64,000 bases of DNA from an uncultured Paracoccaceae bacterium. Lineage in GTDB: Bacteria > Pseudomonadota > Alphaproteobacteria > Rhodobacterales > Rhodobacteraceae. The notes below the pieces were generated by a model. The model saw nothing but the letters and a program-made list of their open reading frames with translations. It was not told the DNA's origin and searched no databases. The position numbers and the translations under genes are program-made. Position 1 is the first letter of the stretch. Each line of letters opens with the position of its first letter. The DNA lies in contig CALKXV010000049.1 in assembly GCA_938005545.1 (NCBI GenBank), positions 1 through 64,000 of the forward strand. The letters are read 5' to 3'. Shown here in pieces: positions 43,369 through 52,020 of this stretch.

Positions 43369-44424
43369 CTATCGCAGCCGTGCGTCGTCCTTGTCGAACA
43401 GATACAGACGCGATGCATCGAACGTCAGACCAACGCGGTCACCAAGACTGCTGCGCGTATCGCCACGTTCTTCGATGATCATCTTTTCGCCGGTGTCGCA
43501 GGTGAGATAGGCGTATGATACCCCACCCAAAGCCTCGGTGAGTTCGACGGTGTGCGTGTCACCCGAAAGGTCGATCTCGATGTGTTCGGGGCGCAATCCG
43601 GCTGTGACGCTTTCACCCACAGCGGGCAGTGAGATTTCAGTCGAAACGGTGGTTTTTAGCCCCGGAACTTCGACCCCGTCCGCCGCGATTTTACCCGAAA
43701 GGAAATTCATCGAAGGCGATCCGATGAAGCCTGCAACAAACTTGTTGTTCGGGTTGCGATACAATTCAAGCGGTGCGCCGACTTGTTCGATGATGCCAGC
43801 GCGCAGCACCACGATTTTGTCGGCCATGGTCATGGCTTCGACTTGGTCGTGGGTGACGTAGATCATCGTTGCGCCGATTTCCTTGTGCAGGCGCGCGATT
43901 TCCACGCGCATTTCGACGCGCAGTTCGGCATCCAGGTTTGAAAGCGGTTCGTCGAACAAAAAGACTTCGGGACCACGAACAATCGCACGTCCGATGGCGA
44001 CACGCTGACGCTGACCACCCGACAAGGCCGCAGGTTTGCGCTTCAAATAATCGTCCAACTTCAAGATGGCCGAGGCGCGATCAACTTTTTCTTTGATTTC
44101 AGCCGTGGGATGGCCGTTCATCTTTAGGCCGAACCCCATGTTCTGTTCGACCGTCATATGCGGGTAAAGCGCGTAGGTCTGAAAGACCATTGCGACACCG
44201 CGTTCCGATGGGTCCATGCGCGTAACGTCGCGCGTTCCGATATTGATTGCGCCGTCTGTGGTTTCTTCCAGCCCGGCAACCATGCGCAAAAGTGTTGACT
44301 TCCCGCATCCAGAGGGCCCAACAAACACGCAAAACTCGCCATCTTCAATTTCCAAGTCCACCCCGTGGATGACCTGAACTTCACCATACCGTTTAATCAC
44401 TTTGGATAGAGAGACGCCGGACAT
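43369..44424 (-). CDS. Sugar ABC transporter ATPase (MalK/UgpC type), alpha-galactoside system
   Basis: A 351-residue ATP-binding subunit. Walker A is GPSGCGKST near residue 38, signature LSGGQRQR near 134, Walker [12 protein letters not shown] near 157, and the C-terminal regulatory domain ends LTFDASRLYLFDKDDA. It lies 12 bases behind the IclR-type gene on the same strand and opposite to the binding protein/permease/GH36 operon, so it is expected to power that importer. It is clearly paralogous to the ATPase at 35829-36875 and could serve both systems. Confidence 0.93.
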   Translation of the reverse strand: MSGVSLSKVIKRYGEVQVIHGVDLEIEDGEFCVFVGPSGCGKSTLLRMVAGLEETTDGAINIGTRDVTRMDPSERGVAMVFQTYALYPHMTVEQNMGFGLKMNGHPTAEIKEKVDRASAILKLDDYLKRKPAALSGGQRQRVAIGRAIVRGPEVFLFDEPLSNLDAELRVEMRVEIARLHKEIGATMIYVTHDQVEAMTMADKIVVLRAGIIEQVGAPLELYRNPNNKFVAGFIGSPSMNFLSGKIAADGVEVPGLKTTVSTEISLPAVGESVTAGLRPEHIEIDLSGDTHTVELTEALGGVSYAYLTCDTGEKMIIEERGDTRSSLGDRVGLTFDASRLYLFDKDDARLR

Positions 44425-44436
44425 GTGATGTGCCTT

Positions 44437-45207
44437 CTAGTTAGGAAAGTGCCAAGGTTCGATTTCGGTTGCGATCCGCGCAGCGGTTTCGCGTAAATTC
44501 GGGCTAAGGCCGCGCAGATCTTCGATTGTGCGGCGTGAGGAATAGGTTGCGATGGATATCGCGCCGACGGGTTCACATTCGGCCTTCAGGATGGGCGCGG
44601 CCACGGATACGATACCGTCAAAATGTTCTTCAACTTCCAGCGCAATGCCGGACTGACGGATTTCGTCCAGTTCAGCCTTTAAGCTTTCAGCAGATAGATG
44701 GGTTTTTTCCGTATAAGGCACGAAGGCCTGCTGATCGAGCACTTCGCCTTGCCGGTCTTCTGGCAAGAACGCCAGAATTACCTTGCCAACACCAGTGCAG
44801 AAACTTGGGGCCACAAGGCCGGTTTGGGGCAGGACGTCCATGGCGCTGACTTGCTGGCGTCGATCGACGAAAACAACATGACCATGGTCGATCTGCGCCA
44901 CATCAACGGCTTCGCACACGCTTTCAGCCAGCCGATCCACGTGAGGCCGTGCGATTTGGGCCAGCGATGATTGTTGCCAGGCAGCATGTGCCAAACGCAC
45001 CAATCGCAGGCCCGGCCCATAAGTGTGACGATCGGGGTCGAAGTTGAGCATGCCCTGCTCCGTCAGTGATTGGACGAGACGATAGAGGGTTGCTTTTGGG
45101 AAGCGTGATTCGGTTTGTAGTTCGGCAAAGCGAACAGGACGGCCGAAAGCCGCAACCTGATCCAAGACCTCAAGAGCCTTGCCAACTGTACCTCCGTTAA
45201 CGGTCAC
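44437..45207 (-). CDS. IclR-family regulator of the alpha-galactoside operon
   Basis: A 256-residue IclR-type regulator. The N-terminal winged helix is at about residues 7-65 (TVGKALEVLDQVAAFG, RFPKATLYRLVQSL). The effector domain covers about 85-250 (CEAVDVAQIDHGHVVFVDR, GLVAPSFCTGVGKVILAFLP). The start is taken as GTG 45207 because GGGAGGAG lies 8 bases in front of it; the in-frame ATG 45225 would place this ribosome site inside the gene. It is divergent from the alpha-galactoside operon over a shared 144-base region that holds an inverted repeat typical of IclR operators. Confidence 0.87.
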   Translation of the reverse strand: MTVNGGTVGKALEVLDQVAAFGRPVRFAELQTESRFPKATLYRLVQSLTEQGMLNFDPDRHTYGPGLRLVRLAHAAWQQSSLAQIARPHVDRLAESVCEAVDVAQIDHGHVVFVDRRQQVSAMDVLPQTGLVAPSFCTGVGKVILAFLPEDRQGEVLDQQAFVPYTEKTHLSAESLKAELDEIRQSGIALEVEEHFDGIVSVAAPILKAECEPVGAISIATYSSRRTIEDLRGLSPNLRETAARIATEIEPWHFPN

Positions 45208-45254
45208 CCGTTTGTCTCCTCCCATTGGCGATGCTAGCTTTTGCACCACCGATG

Positions 45255-45285
45255 TTGACAAGCCTAGCGCAAGTGGTGTTAGAAT
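45255..45285 (+). promoter_or_regulatory. Candidate promoter of the alpha-galactoside operon
   Basis: TTGACA at 45255-45260 is a consensus -35 box. TAGAAT at 45280-45285 is a good -10 box, but the spacer is 19 bases, longer than the optimum of 17. The shared region between two divergent genes and the nearby operator support a promoter here. Confidence 0.5.
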
Positions 45286-45303
45286 TTCAATATCCAAAAC
45301 AAA

Positions 45304-45320
45304 GTTTCACTATGTGGAAC
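45304..45320. promoter_or_regulatory. IclR-type operator GTTTCAC-TAT-GTGGAAC
   Basis: A 7-3-7 inverted repeat with one mismatched pair (GTTTCAC against GTGGAAC), 31 bases upstream of the binding-protein start and just downstream of the candidate promoter. IclR-family regulators commonly bind GTTCCAC/GTGGAAC-like half sites. The iclR-type gene is divergent, so the same site may serve both. Confidence 0.75.
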
Positions 45321-45351
45321 TAATATGCAGGAACTATTCTGGGAGGAAATC

Positions 45352-46617
45352 ATGCGTTCCATGTTGAAAGCGTCCATTGCGGCGCTCGGACTTGCTGCCG
45401 TTACGGCAGGATCGGCGTCTGCCGATGGCCACGCCCTGAGCGGCGATCTGAAAATTTTCCTCGATACGTCGAACCCGGCTCCTCGGGCAACGATGGAGGC
45501 CATGATTGCCCGCTTCGGTGAGGCAAACCCTGGTGTGAATATCGAGACAACGGTCATCGACCGTGAAGCCTATAAGACACAAATCCGCAATTTCCTGACC
45601 GCCGACGCACCTGACGTTGCCACATGGTATGCGGCCAACCGGATGCGTCCATTTGTGGATGCAGGCCTGTTCGAAGACGTGTCTGACCTGTGGGAAGATG
45701 CTGATATCAAAGAGAACCTGGCATCGACCAAGGGTGCGATGACCATAGATGGTAAGCAGTGGGGTGTGCCTTACACATACTATCAGTGGGGCATCTACTA
45801 TCGCAAAGACCTTTATGAAGAGCTTGGCATCAACGAGCCCGCAAACTGGGATGAGATGAAGTCGAACTGTGAAAAAGTTGTTGCTTCGGGCCGCGCTTGT
45901 TACACCATCGGCACCAAATTCCTTTGGACTGCTGGTGGTTGGTTCGACTATCTGAACATGCGGACCCATGGCTTTGACTTCCACATGGATCTGGCCAACG
46001 GGAACGTTGCTTGGACAGACGACCGTGTAAAACAGACGTTCGCCAACTGGCGCGAACTGATCGACATGGGCGGTTTTGTTGAGAACCACCAGAACTACAG
46101 CTGGCAGGAAAGCCTTCCGTTCATTGTGAACGGCGAAGCGGCTGCGATTCTGAAGGGCAACTTTGCCGTGGCTCCGCTGCGCGAAGCTGGTCTGGATGAC
46201 AGCAAGCTGGACTTCCACCAGTTTCCACCGATCACCGAAGGCATTGCTTTGGCTGAAGACGCGCCAACGGATACGTTCCACATTCCGTCAGGTGCATCGA
46301 ACAAAGACAACGCACGTGCGTTCCTGAAGTTCGTGGCATCCGCCAATGAGCAGTCCGAAATCAACAACGGCAAAAACCTGGGCCAACTTCCAGTGAACGC
46401 ATCGTCGTCTATTGATGACGACAAGTTCCTGAACGAAGGCTTTGAAATGCTGTCGTCGAATTCGCCCGGCGGTGTTGCACAGTTCTTCGACCGTGACTTC
46501 CCAGCTGAAATGGCTTCGGAAGCGATGCAGGGTCTGCAAGAATTCATGGTGTTCCCGGACAATCTGGACGACATTCTTGTGCGCCTCGAGAAAGTCCGCG
46601 AGCGGGTCTACAAGTAG
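45352..46617 (+). CDS. Alpha-galactoside ABC transporter substrate-binding protein
   Basis: A 421-residue periplasmic solute-binding family 1 protein. Signal peptide residues about 1-24 (LKASIAALGLAAVTAGSASA). The mature part begins DGHALSGDLKIFLDTSNPAPR, with DAPDVATWYAANRM near 88, WGVPYTYYQWGIYYRKDLY near 135 and a Trp/Tyr-rich FLWTAGGWFDYLNMR near 195, suited to sugar stacking. ATG 45352 follows GGGAGGAAATC. Downstream genes are two permeases and a GH36 alpha-galactosidase, so raffinose-family or melibiose-type sugars are the likely ligands, as in the agl systems of rhizobia. Confidence 0.9.
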   Translation: MRSMLKASIAALGLAAVTAGSASADGHALSGDLKIFLDTSNPAPRATMEAMIARFGEANPGVNIETTVIDREAYKTQIRNFLTADAPDVATWYAANRMRPFVDAGLFEDVSDLWEDADIKENLASTKGAMTIDGKQWGVPYTYYQWGIYYRKDLYEELGINEPANWDEMKSNCEKVVASGRACYTIGTKFLWTAGGWFDYLNMRTHGFDFHMDLANGNVAWTDDRVKQTFANWRELIDMGGFVENHQNYSWQESLPFIVNGEAAAILKGNFAVAPLREAGLDDSKLDFHQFPPITEGIALAEDAPTDTFHIPSGASNKDNARAFLKFVASANEQSEINNGKNLGQLPVNASSSIDDDKFLNEGFEMLSSNSPGGVAQFFDRDFPAEMASEAMQGLQEFMVFPDNLDDILVRLEKVRERVYK

Positions 46618-46626
46618 TCTGATTGG

Positions 46627-46648
46627 AGGGCGGGCCCAGGCCCGCCCT
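46627..46648 (+). terminator. Strong GC hairpin between binding-protein and permease genes (attenuator/mRNA stabiliser)
   Basis: AGGGCGGGCC (46627-46636) and GGCCCGCCCT (46639-46648) are perfectly complementary, 9 bases after the binding-protein stop and 63 bases before the first permease. No T run follows, so it is more likely a 3' stabilising or partial-attenuation hairpin that lets the binding protein be made in excess, as known for malE-malF type operons, than a full terminator. Confidence 0.75.
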
Positions 46649-46711
46649 ACGACTTCGACTTATCCGCAAGCCGACAGGTTTTCGCATAAGCCGGAAAGGG
46701 AGATCTTACCC

Positions 46712-47632
46712 ATGGCCGAGACAACTGAAATCAACAGCGGTCGCCAACGCAGCTGGTATAAGCGCAACGAAATCGCGGTGACCCCGTGGTTGTTCCTTGC
46801 GCCCGCCATTCTGTTCTTCGCGGTCTATGTGATCATTCCGATATTCCAGTCGATCAATATCAGTTTCTATGACTGGGACGGGTTGGGTGAAGCGACATGG
46901 GTTGGCCTGGACAATTATGTTGAACTGGCTGACGACCGGGCGTTTGAGATTTCGTTCTGGAACAACTTCAAGTGGTTGATCTTCTATCTTCTGGCTATTC
47001 CGGCGGGTTTGTTCATTGCTTTGTTCCTGAACCAGACGGTCACGGGCATCCGCATATATAAATCGCTGTTCTTTTTCCCATTCGTCCTGAGCCAAGTGGT
47101 CGTTGGATTGGTGTTCTCGTGGTTTTACCTGCCGAACGAAGGGCTTTTGTCGAACTTTCTGGCCTGGTTCGGCGTCGATGGCGTCAATATTCTTGGCGAT
47201 CCCACTTTGGCGACTTACGGCATCATCGCCGCGGGCCTTTGGCCGCAGACGGCTTATTGCATGATCTTGTATCTTACGGGACTGAACGCAGTTGATCCCG
47301 AACAGGTGGAAGCCGCGCGACTGGACGGAGCCAAGGGTTGGAAGATGTTGTGGTATGTGATCATTCCACAGCTGAAGCCAGCCACGTTCATTGCCTTCGT
47401 CGTCACCATCATCGGCGCGCTCAGGTCGTTTGATCTGATCTCGATCATGACCAACGGTGGGCCCTTCGGGCAAACCCGGGTCCTGTCATTCTATATGTTC
47501 GAAAAAGCACTATCGGAATTCGGGTTCCGAATGGGATACGGGGCAGCCATCGCGGTTGTGTTGTTCCTGATCATGCTTGTCTTCATCGCCTACTTCCTGT
47601 GGTCGATGTGGAAAGAAGAGAAGGGGCACTGA
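46712..47632 (+). CDS. Alpha-galactoside ABC permease (MalF type)
   Basis: A 306-residue inner-membrane permease with six membrane segments (PWLFLAPAILFFAVYVIIPIFQS first). The EAA loop is EQVEAARLDGAKGWKMLWYVIIPQLKP near residue 205. Length is standard and there is no periplasmic insert, in contrast to the MalF-type subunit of the GH63 operon. ATG 46712 follows AAAGGGAGA at a somewhat long spacing; the frame is open far upstream inside the binding-protein gene. One base separates its stop from the next start. Confidence 0.92.
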   Translation: MAETTEINSGRQRSWYKRNEIAVTPWLFLAPAILFFAVYVIIPIFQSINISFYDWDGLGEATWVGLDNYVELADDRAFEISFWNNFKWLIFYLLAIPAGLFIALFLNQTVTGIRIYKSLFFFPFVLSQVVVGLVFSWFYLPNEGLLSNFLAWFGVDGVNILGDPTLATYGIIAAGLWPQTAYCMILYLTGLNAVDPEQVEAARLDGAKGWKMLWYVIIPQLKPATFIAFVVTIIGALRSFDLISIMTNGGPFGQTRVLSFYMFEKALSEFGFRMGYGAAIAVVLFLIMLVFIAYFLWSMWKEEKGH

Positions 47633-47633
47633 T

Positions 47634-48482
47634 ATGTTTCCACGTCCAATCCAATCGGCTTCGCCTGCGGCCCAGACCGCCTATAAGACGTTCTTGCCGA
47701 TCGCCCTTATTTTGTGGCTTTTGCCGCTGATCGCGGTCGCTATCTTTTCGGTCAAACCGGCCGAGGATTTTACGTCCGGTAATTATTGGGGCGCGCCGTC
47801 TTCGTTCGAAATGTTCGCGAACTATGGCCAGGTCTTCTTCAATTCCGATATGCCCCGGTACATGCTGAATTCGGTGCTGATCACGGTGCCCACGGTCTTT
47901 GGTGCGGTCGCGCTTTCGGCCATGGCGGGCTTTGCGCTTGGGGTCTATCGGTTCAAATCCAACCTGTTGATCTTTTTCATGTTCGTGGCCGGAAACTTTG
48001 TGCCATTCCAGATCCTTATGGTGCCCGTGCGCGACCTGACGCTGGATATGGGGCTGTACAATAGTAAAACGGGACTGGTGTTGTTCCACATCGCTTTTCA
48101 AACCGGGTTCTGTACGCTTTTCATGCGAAACTTTATCCGACAATTGCCCTTCCCCCTGATCGAAGCTGCCCGCGTCGAAGGCGTCGCGGAATGGCGTATC
48201 TTTTGGTACGTTGTGCTTCCGCTCATGAAACCCGCGCTGGCCGCCTTGGCGGTGCTGATCTTCACATTCATCTGGAACGATTATTTCTGGGCCGTTGTTC
48301 TGACCCAAGGGCCGGAAAGCCAGCCTGTGACGGCAGGTATCACCAGCTTTAACGCACAGTTCCGCGCCGCCTATCATTTGATGAGTGCCGGTTCGATCGT
48401 TGCGGCCCTGCCCCCTGTGCTAATGTTCTTCCTGATGCAAAAGCACTTTATTGCAGGCCTGACTTTAGGTGCCGTGAAGTAA
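47634..48482 (+). CDS. Alpha-galactoside ABC permease (MalG type)
   Basis: A 282-residue inner-membrane permease, partner of the preceding subunit. It has six segments (FLPIALILWLLPLIAVAIFS first) and the EAA loop PLIEAARVEGVAEWRIFWYVVLPLMKP near residue 180. C-terminal FIAGLTLGAVK is the usual MalG end. ATG 47634 starts one base after the preceding stop; GAAGAGAAGGGG lies about 8 bases upstream. The stop TAA overlaps the GH36 start (TAATG). Confidence 0.92.
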   Translation: MFPRPIQSASPAAQTAYKTFLPIALILWLLPLIAVAIFSVKPAEDFTSGNYWGAPSSFEMFANYGQVFFNSDMPRYMLNSVLITVPTVFGAVALSAMAGFALGVYRFKSNLLIFFMFVAGNFVPFQILMVPVRDLTLDMGLYNSKTGLVLFHIAFQTGFCTLFMRNFIRQLPFPLIEAARVEGVAEWRIFWYVVLPLMKPALAALAVLIFTFIWNDYFWAVVLTQGPESQPVTAGITSFNAQFRAAYHLMSAGSIVAALPPVLMFFLMQKHFIAGLTLGAVK

Positions 48483-50563
48483 TGAAAAGCTGGAGACTGG
48501 ATGACGCGCGCCAGACGCTTGTTCTGGCGGCAAAACGCGAGCGCTTGGCTGAGGTGGTCTATTGGGGGCCACCATTGCCTGCGTCGGACGATCCCGATGC
48601 GCTTGCGGCGGCAGATATGCTGGATGTCACTGGCGGCATGCTGGACGAAAATCCCGATCTGTCGATTTGCCCCGAAGCCGTACGCACCTTTCCCGGTCAA
48701 CCCGGTCTGATCATTCGTGGGCCGGGCGGAACCTCGATCTTGCCCAAGTTCTGCTATGCGTTCGAAACGGTTGAGAAAAACGCTTTGACCCTGACGTACC
48801 GGGACGAAGACAATAAGCTGACTTATACCGCTTATTTCTCGCTTGACCCCGACACCCATGTTTTGACCGCGCGTTCGGTCATCGACACCGACAGCCCGGT
48901 GCATCTGCATTGGTTGTCCGCGCCGGTGATGCCCGGTGCCCAGCATTCCGACGAGATGATCGACGTTTCAGGGCGGTGGTGCGGTGAATTCCAGTTGAAC
49001 CATATTCCATGGACGCCCGGCGCGCGGTTCCGCGAAAATCGCACCGGGCGCACCGGCCACGAGCATTTCCCCGGATTGATCGTAACCTCACGCGGAACCA
49101 CCAATACTCAAGGCGAAGCTTGGGCTTTTCACTATGGATGGTCTGGCGGACACCGGATGGTTGCCGAAGAATTGCCCGACGGCCGCCGTCAGGTGCAGTT
49201 CGGGCACGCCACGGGCTTGACCAGCGAACCCGCCACCAAATTCGAAACCGCGCCACTTTACATGACGTATTCCAGCACCGGATTAAACGGATGCGCCGTT
49301 GCCTTCCAACGCCACACCCGCGACCGTATTGTCGACTGGTCCGGTGCGAAGAACCCACGGCCTGTGCATTATAACTGTTGGGAAGCCGTCTATTTCGATC
49401 ATCAACCCGAAGTATTGAAAGATATCGCCAGCCAAGCAGCCGCCTTGGGCGCCGAGCGTTTTGTGCTGGATGATGGCTGGTTTGGGACCCGAGACGACGA
49501 CACACGCGCCCTGTCTGACTGGGAAGTCGACCCGCGCAAGTTTCCCGATGGGCTAACGCCGCTGATCGACCATATTCACGGGCTTGGAATGTCATTCGGT
49601 ATCTGGTTCGAACCCGAAATGATCAACCCCGACAGTGACCTTTACAGGCTTCACCCGGATTGGGCCATGGGCGGCGAGGATCAGGTGTTGGGGCGCTATC
49701 AGATGGCGCTGGACATGTCGAAACCGCAGGTGCGCGATCACATTTTTGAATGCATGGCGGCGATTTTGGCCGCCCATGACATTGATTACATAAAATGGGA
49801 TCACAACCGCGTTTTGCCCTATCCTGACCAGTCGCAAACCCACGGATCTTACGCGCTGATTGACCGGCTTCGCGACGCTTTTCCGAAAGTTGAAATTGAA
49901 AGTTGCGCATCGGGCGGAGGGCGGATCGACTTTGGTATTTTAAGCCGCACGCACCGGGTCTGGTTGTCGGATTCAAACGATGCGCTCGAACGTCTGCCGA
50001 TGCAGCACAACGCGGCGTTGTTCCTGCCTGCCGCCGTCACTGGAAGCCATGTGGGCCCCCGGATCAGCCACACCAGCGGCCGGCATCTGGATATCCGTGT
50101 GCGGGCCTGGGTCGCCGCACAACGGCACATGGGTTTTGAGATGGATCCCCGCGAACTTGACGAAGAAGAAACCGAAGTTCTTACGCGGGTTACACGCTGG
50201 TGGAAAGACAACCGCGACTGGATGTTGGCCGCCGATATTTTGCGACTTGAGAGCTCTGATGCGAGCGTGGTTGCTGAACAGCACCAATCCCGCGATGGCG
50301 CACGATTTGTGGCCTTCGTCGGCAAGCGCGATACCTCGGATCAGATTGCACCCCGTCCCTTGCGGATGACCGGTCTGGACCCCGATGCGCTCTACAGCAT
50401 TGATCTGGCGAACCGCGACGATGTCGTGCGGTTGTCACGGGGTCAGGTTGCGCTCAAAGATGGCCCGATCAAGCTTTCGGGACGCTATCTTATGGCAAAA
50501 GGGCTGGCTTTGCCGTGGAGCTATCCCGGTACTATCTGGGTCGTCGAAGGTCAGCGGCTTTGA
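48482..50563 (+). CDS. Alpha-galactosidase, GH36
   Basis: A 693-residue cytosolic alpha-galactosidase without signal peptide. The N-terminal beta-sandwich spans about residues 1-290, the (beta/alpha)8 barrel about 300-600, and a C-terminal beta domain follows. The nucleophile is Asp440 in IDYIKWDHNR and the acid/base Asp497 in VWLSDSNDALER. VLDDGWFGTRDDD near 330 and FGIWFEPEMI near 373 are the usual substrate-pocket motifs. It is coupled to the permease genes (TAATG), so the imported alpha-galactosides are cut inside the cell. Related enzymes act on melibiose, raffinose and stachyose. Confidence 0.95.
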   Translation: MKSWRLDDARQTLVLAAKRERLAEVVYWGPPLPASDDPDALAAADMLDVTGGMLDENPDLSICPEAVRTFPGQPGLIIRGPGGTSILPKFCYAFETVEKNALTLTYRDEDNKLTYTAYFSLDPDTHVLTARSVIDTDSPVHLHWLSAPVMPGAQHSDEMIDVSGRWCGEFQLNHIPWTPGARFRENRTGRTGHEHFPGLIVTSRGTTNTQGEAWAFHYGWSGGHRMVAEELPDGRRQVQFGHATGLTSEPATKFETAPLYMTYSSTGLNGCAVAFQRHTRDRIVDWSGAKNPRPVHYNCWEAVYFDHQPEVLKDIASQAAALGAERFVLDDGWFGTRDDDTRALSDWEVDPRKFPDGLTPLIDHIHGLGMSFGIWFEPEMINPDSDLYRLHPDWAMGGEDQVLGRYQMALDMSKPQVRDHIFECMAAILAAHDIDYIKWDHNRVLPYPDQSQTHGSYALIDRLRDAFPKVEIESCASGGGRIDFGILSRTHRVWLSDSNDALERLPMQHNAALFLPAAVTGSHVGPRISHTSGRHLDIRVRAWVAAQRHMGFEMDPRELDEEETEVLTRVTRWWKDNRDWMLAADILRLESSDASVVAEQHQSRDGARFVAFVGKRDTSDQIAPRPLRMTGLDPDALYSIDLANRDDVVRLSRGQVALKDGPIKLSGRYLMAKGLALPWSYPGTIWVVEGQRL

Positions 50564-50697
50564 TCTTCCACTCATCACGGCAGTCTCACATTCCGCTCTC
50601 AGTTTCGCGATTTTCGCGTCACCTCTGATCACGGAGATTTCGGTCGCCTATCAAGTTGAGTGAGGTACATTCTACGCAACAGACAGGAAGCGGCGAT

Positions 50698-51240
50698 ATG
50701 ACTAGCAACCCAAAATCAAAAAAGCTAAGCAGGCGCGCTGTTCTGGCGTCGGGAGCTCTTTTTCCAACGACCATGGCATTGGGTTCTCCGGCTTTCGCAT
50801 CGTCCAATAAATTTTCGAGCGGCACCTTCCCCTACGAAGTAACTTATACCGAAGAAGAATGGAGATCTCGGCTGTCCGAGCTTGAGTACTTCGTCATGCG
50901 CGAAGGCGGAACCGAACCAAGACAATCCAGCCTCCTCGCTTTCGAAAAACGCGAAGGCACCTACAGCTGCAAAGGATGCGAGCTTCCGGCTTTTTCGGCA
51001 GAGTGGAAGGTACAACACTTTGACATTGGCTGGGTCTTCTTCAAACAAGCCATACCAGATGCTGTGCTTACGGGTGTCGATACGAGCTTTAACCCACGTG
51101 GCATGAACGAAAACGAAATCGGCGCAACCATTGAGTGCCATTGTCGCCGTTGTGGCAGCCACATCGGGCACATTTTGGAGGTTCGAGGAGAAGTTCTTCA
51201 TTGTCTGAACGGCACGTCGCTGGTCTTTTCCCCCTTATGA
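50698..51240 (+). CDS. Tat-exported MsrB-like methionine-R-sulfoxide reductase
   Basis: A 180-residue protein. A twin-Arg signal is at the start (KKLSRRAVLASGALFPTTMA, with AFA before the mature end). The SelR domain shows both zinc CxxC pairs, YSCKGCELPAF near residue 92 and IECHCRRCGSHIGHILE near 147, and the catalytic Cys in EVLHCLNGTSLVF near 170 (family form RYCINSASL). The usual GWPSF motif is replaced by IGWVFFKQ, so it is a divergent member and activity is not certain. ATG 50698 follows CAGGAAG. It is a single gene followed by a terminator; base composition seems lower in G+C than neighbours. Confidence 0.82.
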   Translation: MTSNPKSKKLSRRAVLASGALFPTTMALGSPAFASSNKFSSGTFPYEVTYTEEEWRSRLSELEYFVMREGGTEPRQSSLLAFEKREGTYSCKGCELPAFSAEWKVQHFDIGWVFFKQAIPDAVLTGVDTSFNPRGMNENEIGATIECHCRRCGSHIGHILEVRGEVLHCLNGTSLVFSPL

Positions 51241-51257
51241 AGCACTGATCCTCACCG

Positions 51258-51285
51258 AAAGGCCCACGCGTCCGCGTGGGCCTTT
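51258..51285 (+). terminator. Intrinsic terminator after the MsrB-like gene
   Basis: AAAGGCCCACGC (51258-51269) and GCGTGGGCCTTT (51274-51285) form a perfect 12-bp stem with a 4-base loop GTCC. The T stretch at the stem base is short, but the stem is strong and follows the stop by 17 bases. Confidence 0.85.
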
Positions 51286-51691
51286 CAATACCCCCGGAAA
51301 CATCGGCAAATCCTAGTTTTTCGGCGAAAAAGACTGTAACACTTCACACGAAAGACCCGATTTCAGGCCATTATTCGGTGTGAAAAACGCGATGTTACAA
51401 CGTCTCAAAATGAAGTGGGGCACTTGATTATTGCCCGCCTAGCACCGCAGATGTGGCGAATATCACACGATGAACTGACATCAGCCAAATCTACCTTTTA
51501 ATTTTCTTAAATGTTTTCTGATACTTACGGACTTATCGCCTATTGGGCACACATTGATGTAATCAACCTGCCACGAAAATAAATTTTTTCTCGCAATCTT
51601 CTGACGAAACCGTTAATTCAAAAACATAATCTGATCTCGCAAAAAGATCATGTGCCCAAGGCGGGTGCGAACTTGAAGAAGGAAAGACCAA
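51286..51691. other. 400-base AT-rich intergenic region
   Basis: No supported gene is present. The stretch is clearly AT-richer than the rest of the window, with runs such as AAATAAATTTTTTC near 51580. An inverted repeat TGATCT (51632-51637) and AGATCA (51645-51650) around CGCAAAA lies in the leader of the small secreted protein gene. Its ribosome site is GAAGGAAAG. An unannotated small RNA or a long 5' leader is possible but not shown. Confidence 0.5.
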
Positions 51692-51958
51692 ATGACTAAA
51701 ATCACCACACTCGCAGCAGCTGCAGCTATCTCGCTTTCTGCTATGGCACCCTCCGCTTTCGCAATGGGTTCCGAGCTCAATGCTTTGACTGGCGCTGTTT
51801 ATAACGGCCTGAACTCCATGCAGATGGACCTGGCTTCGATCAACTCGCTGTCCTTGCAGGACATCCAGCGCATCGACCAGATCATGACTTCGGGCGACAA
51901 CGAGTCGGACAAGCGTCAGAAGATCAACCTGATCCTGCGCAACGCAAGCGACCGGTAG
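51692..51958 (+). CDS. Small secreted helical protein, unknown function
   Basis: An 88-residue precursor with a clear Sec signal peptide (ISLSAMAPSAFA, cut after about residue 24), giving a mature protein of about 64 residues. The mature part is predicted helical (SMQMDLASINSLSLQDIQRIDQIM, then SDKRQKINLILRN), with no Cys and no recognised domain. It has a strong AAGGAAAG ribosome site, a long AT-rich leader and a strong own terminator, which suggests an abundant single-gene transcript. Function cannot be assigned. Confidence 0.75.
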   Translation: MTKITTLAAAAAISLSAMAPSAFAMGSELNALTGAVYNGLNSMQMDLASINSLSLQDIQRIDQIMTSGDNESDKRQKINLILRNASDR

Positions 51959-51983
51959 AAACCGTTAATACGGTTTAAGAATT

Positions 51984-52020
51984 GCCGCGTTCCTATCCGG
52001 GAACGCGGCTTTTTTGTTTT
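51984..52020 (+). terminator. Intrinsic terminator after the small secreted protein gene
   Basis: GCCGCGTTCC (51984-51993) and GGAACGCGGC (52000-52009) form a 10-bp stem with loop TATCCG, followed by TTTTTTGTTTTT. It lies between two convergent genes and abuts the trpA stop at 52020. Confidence 0.93.
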
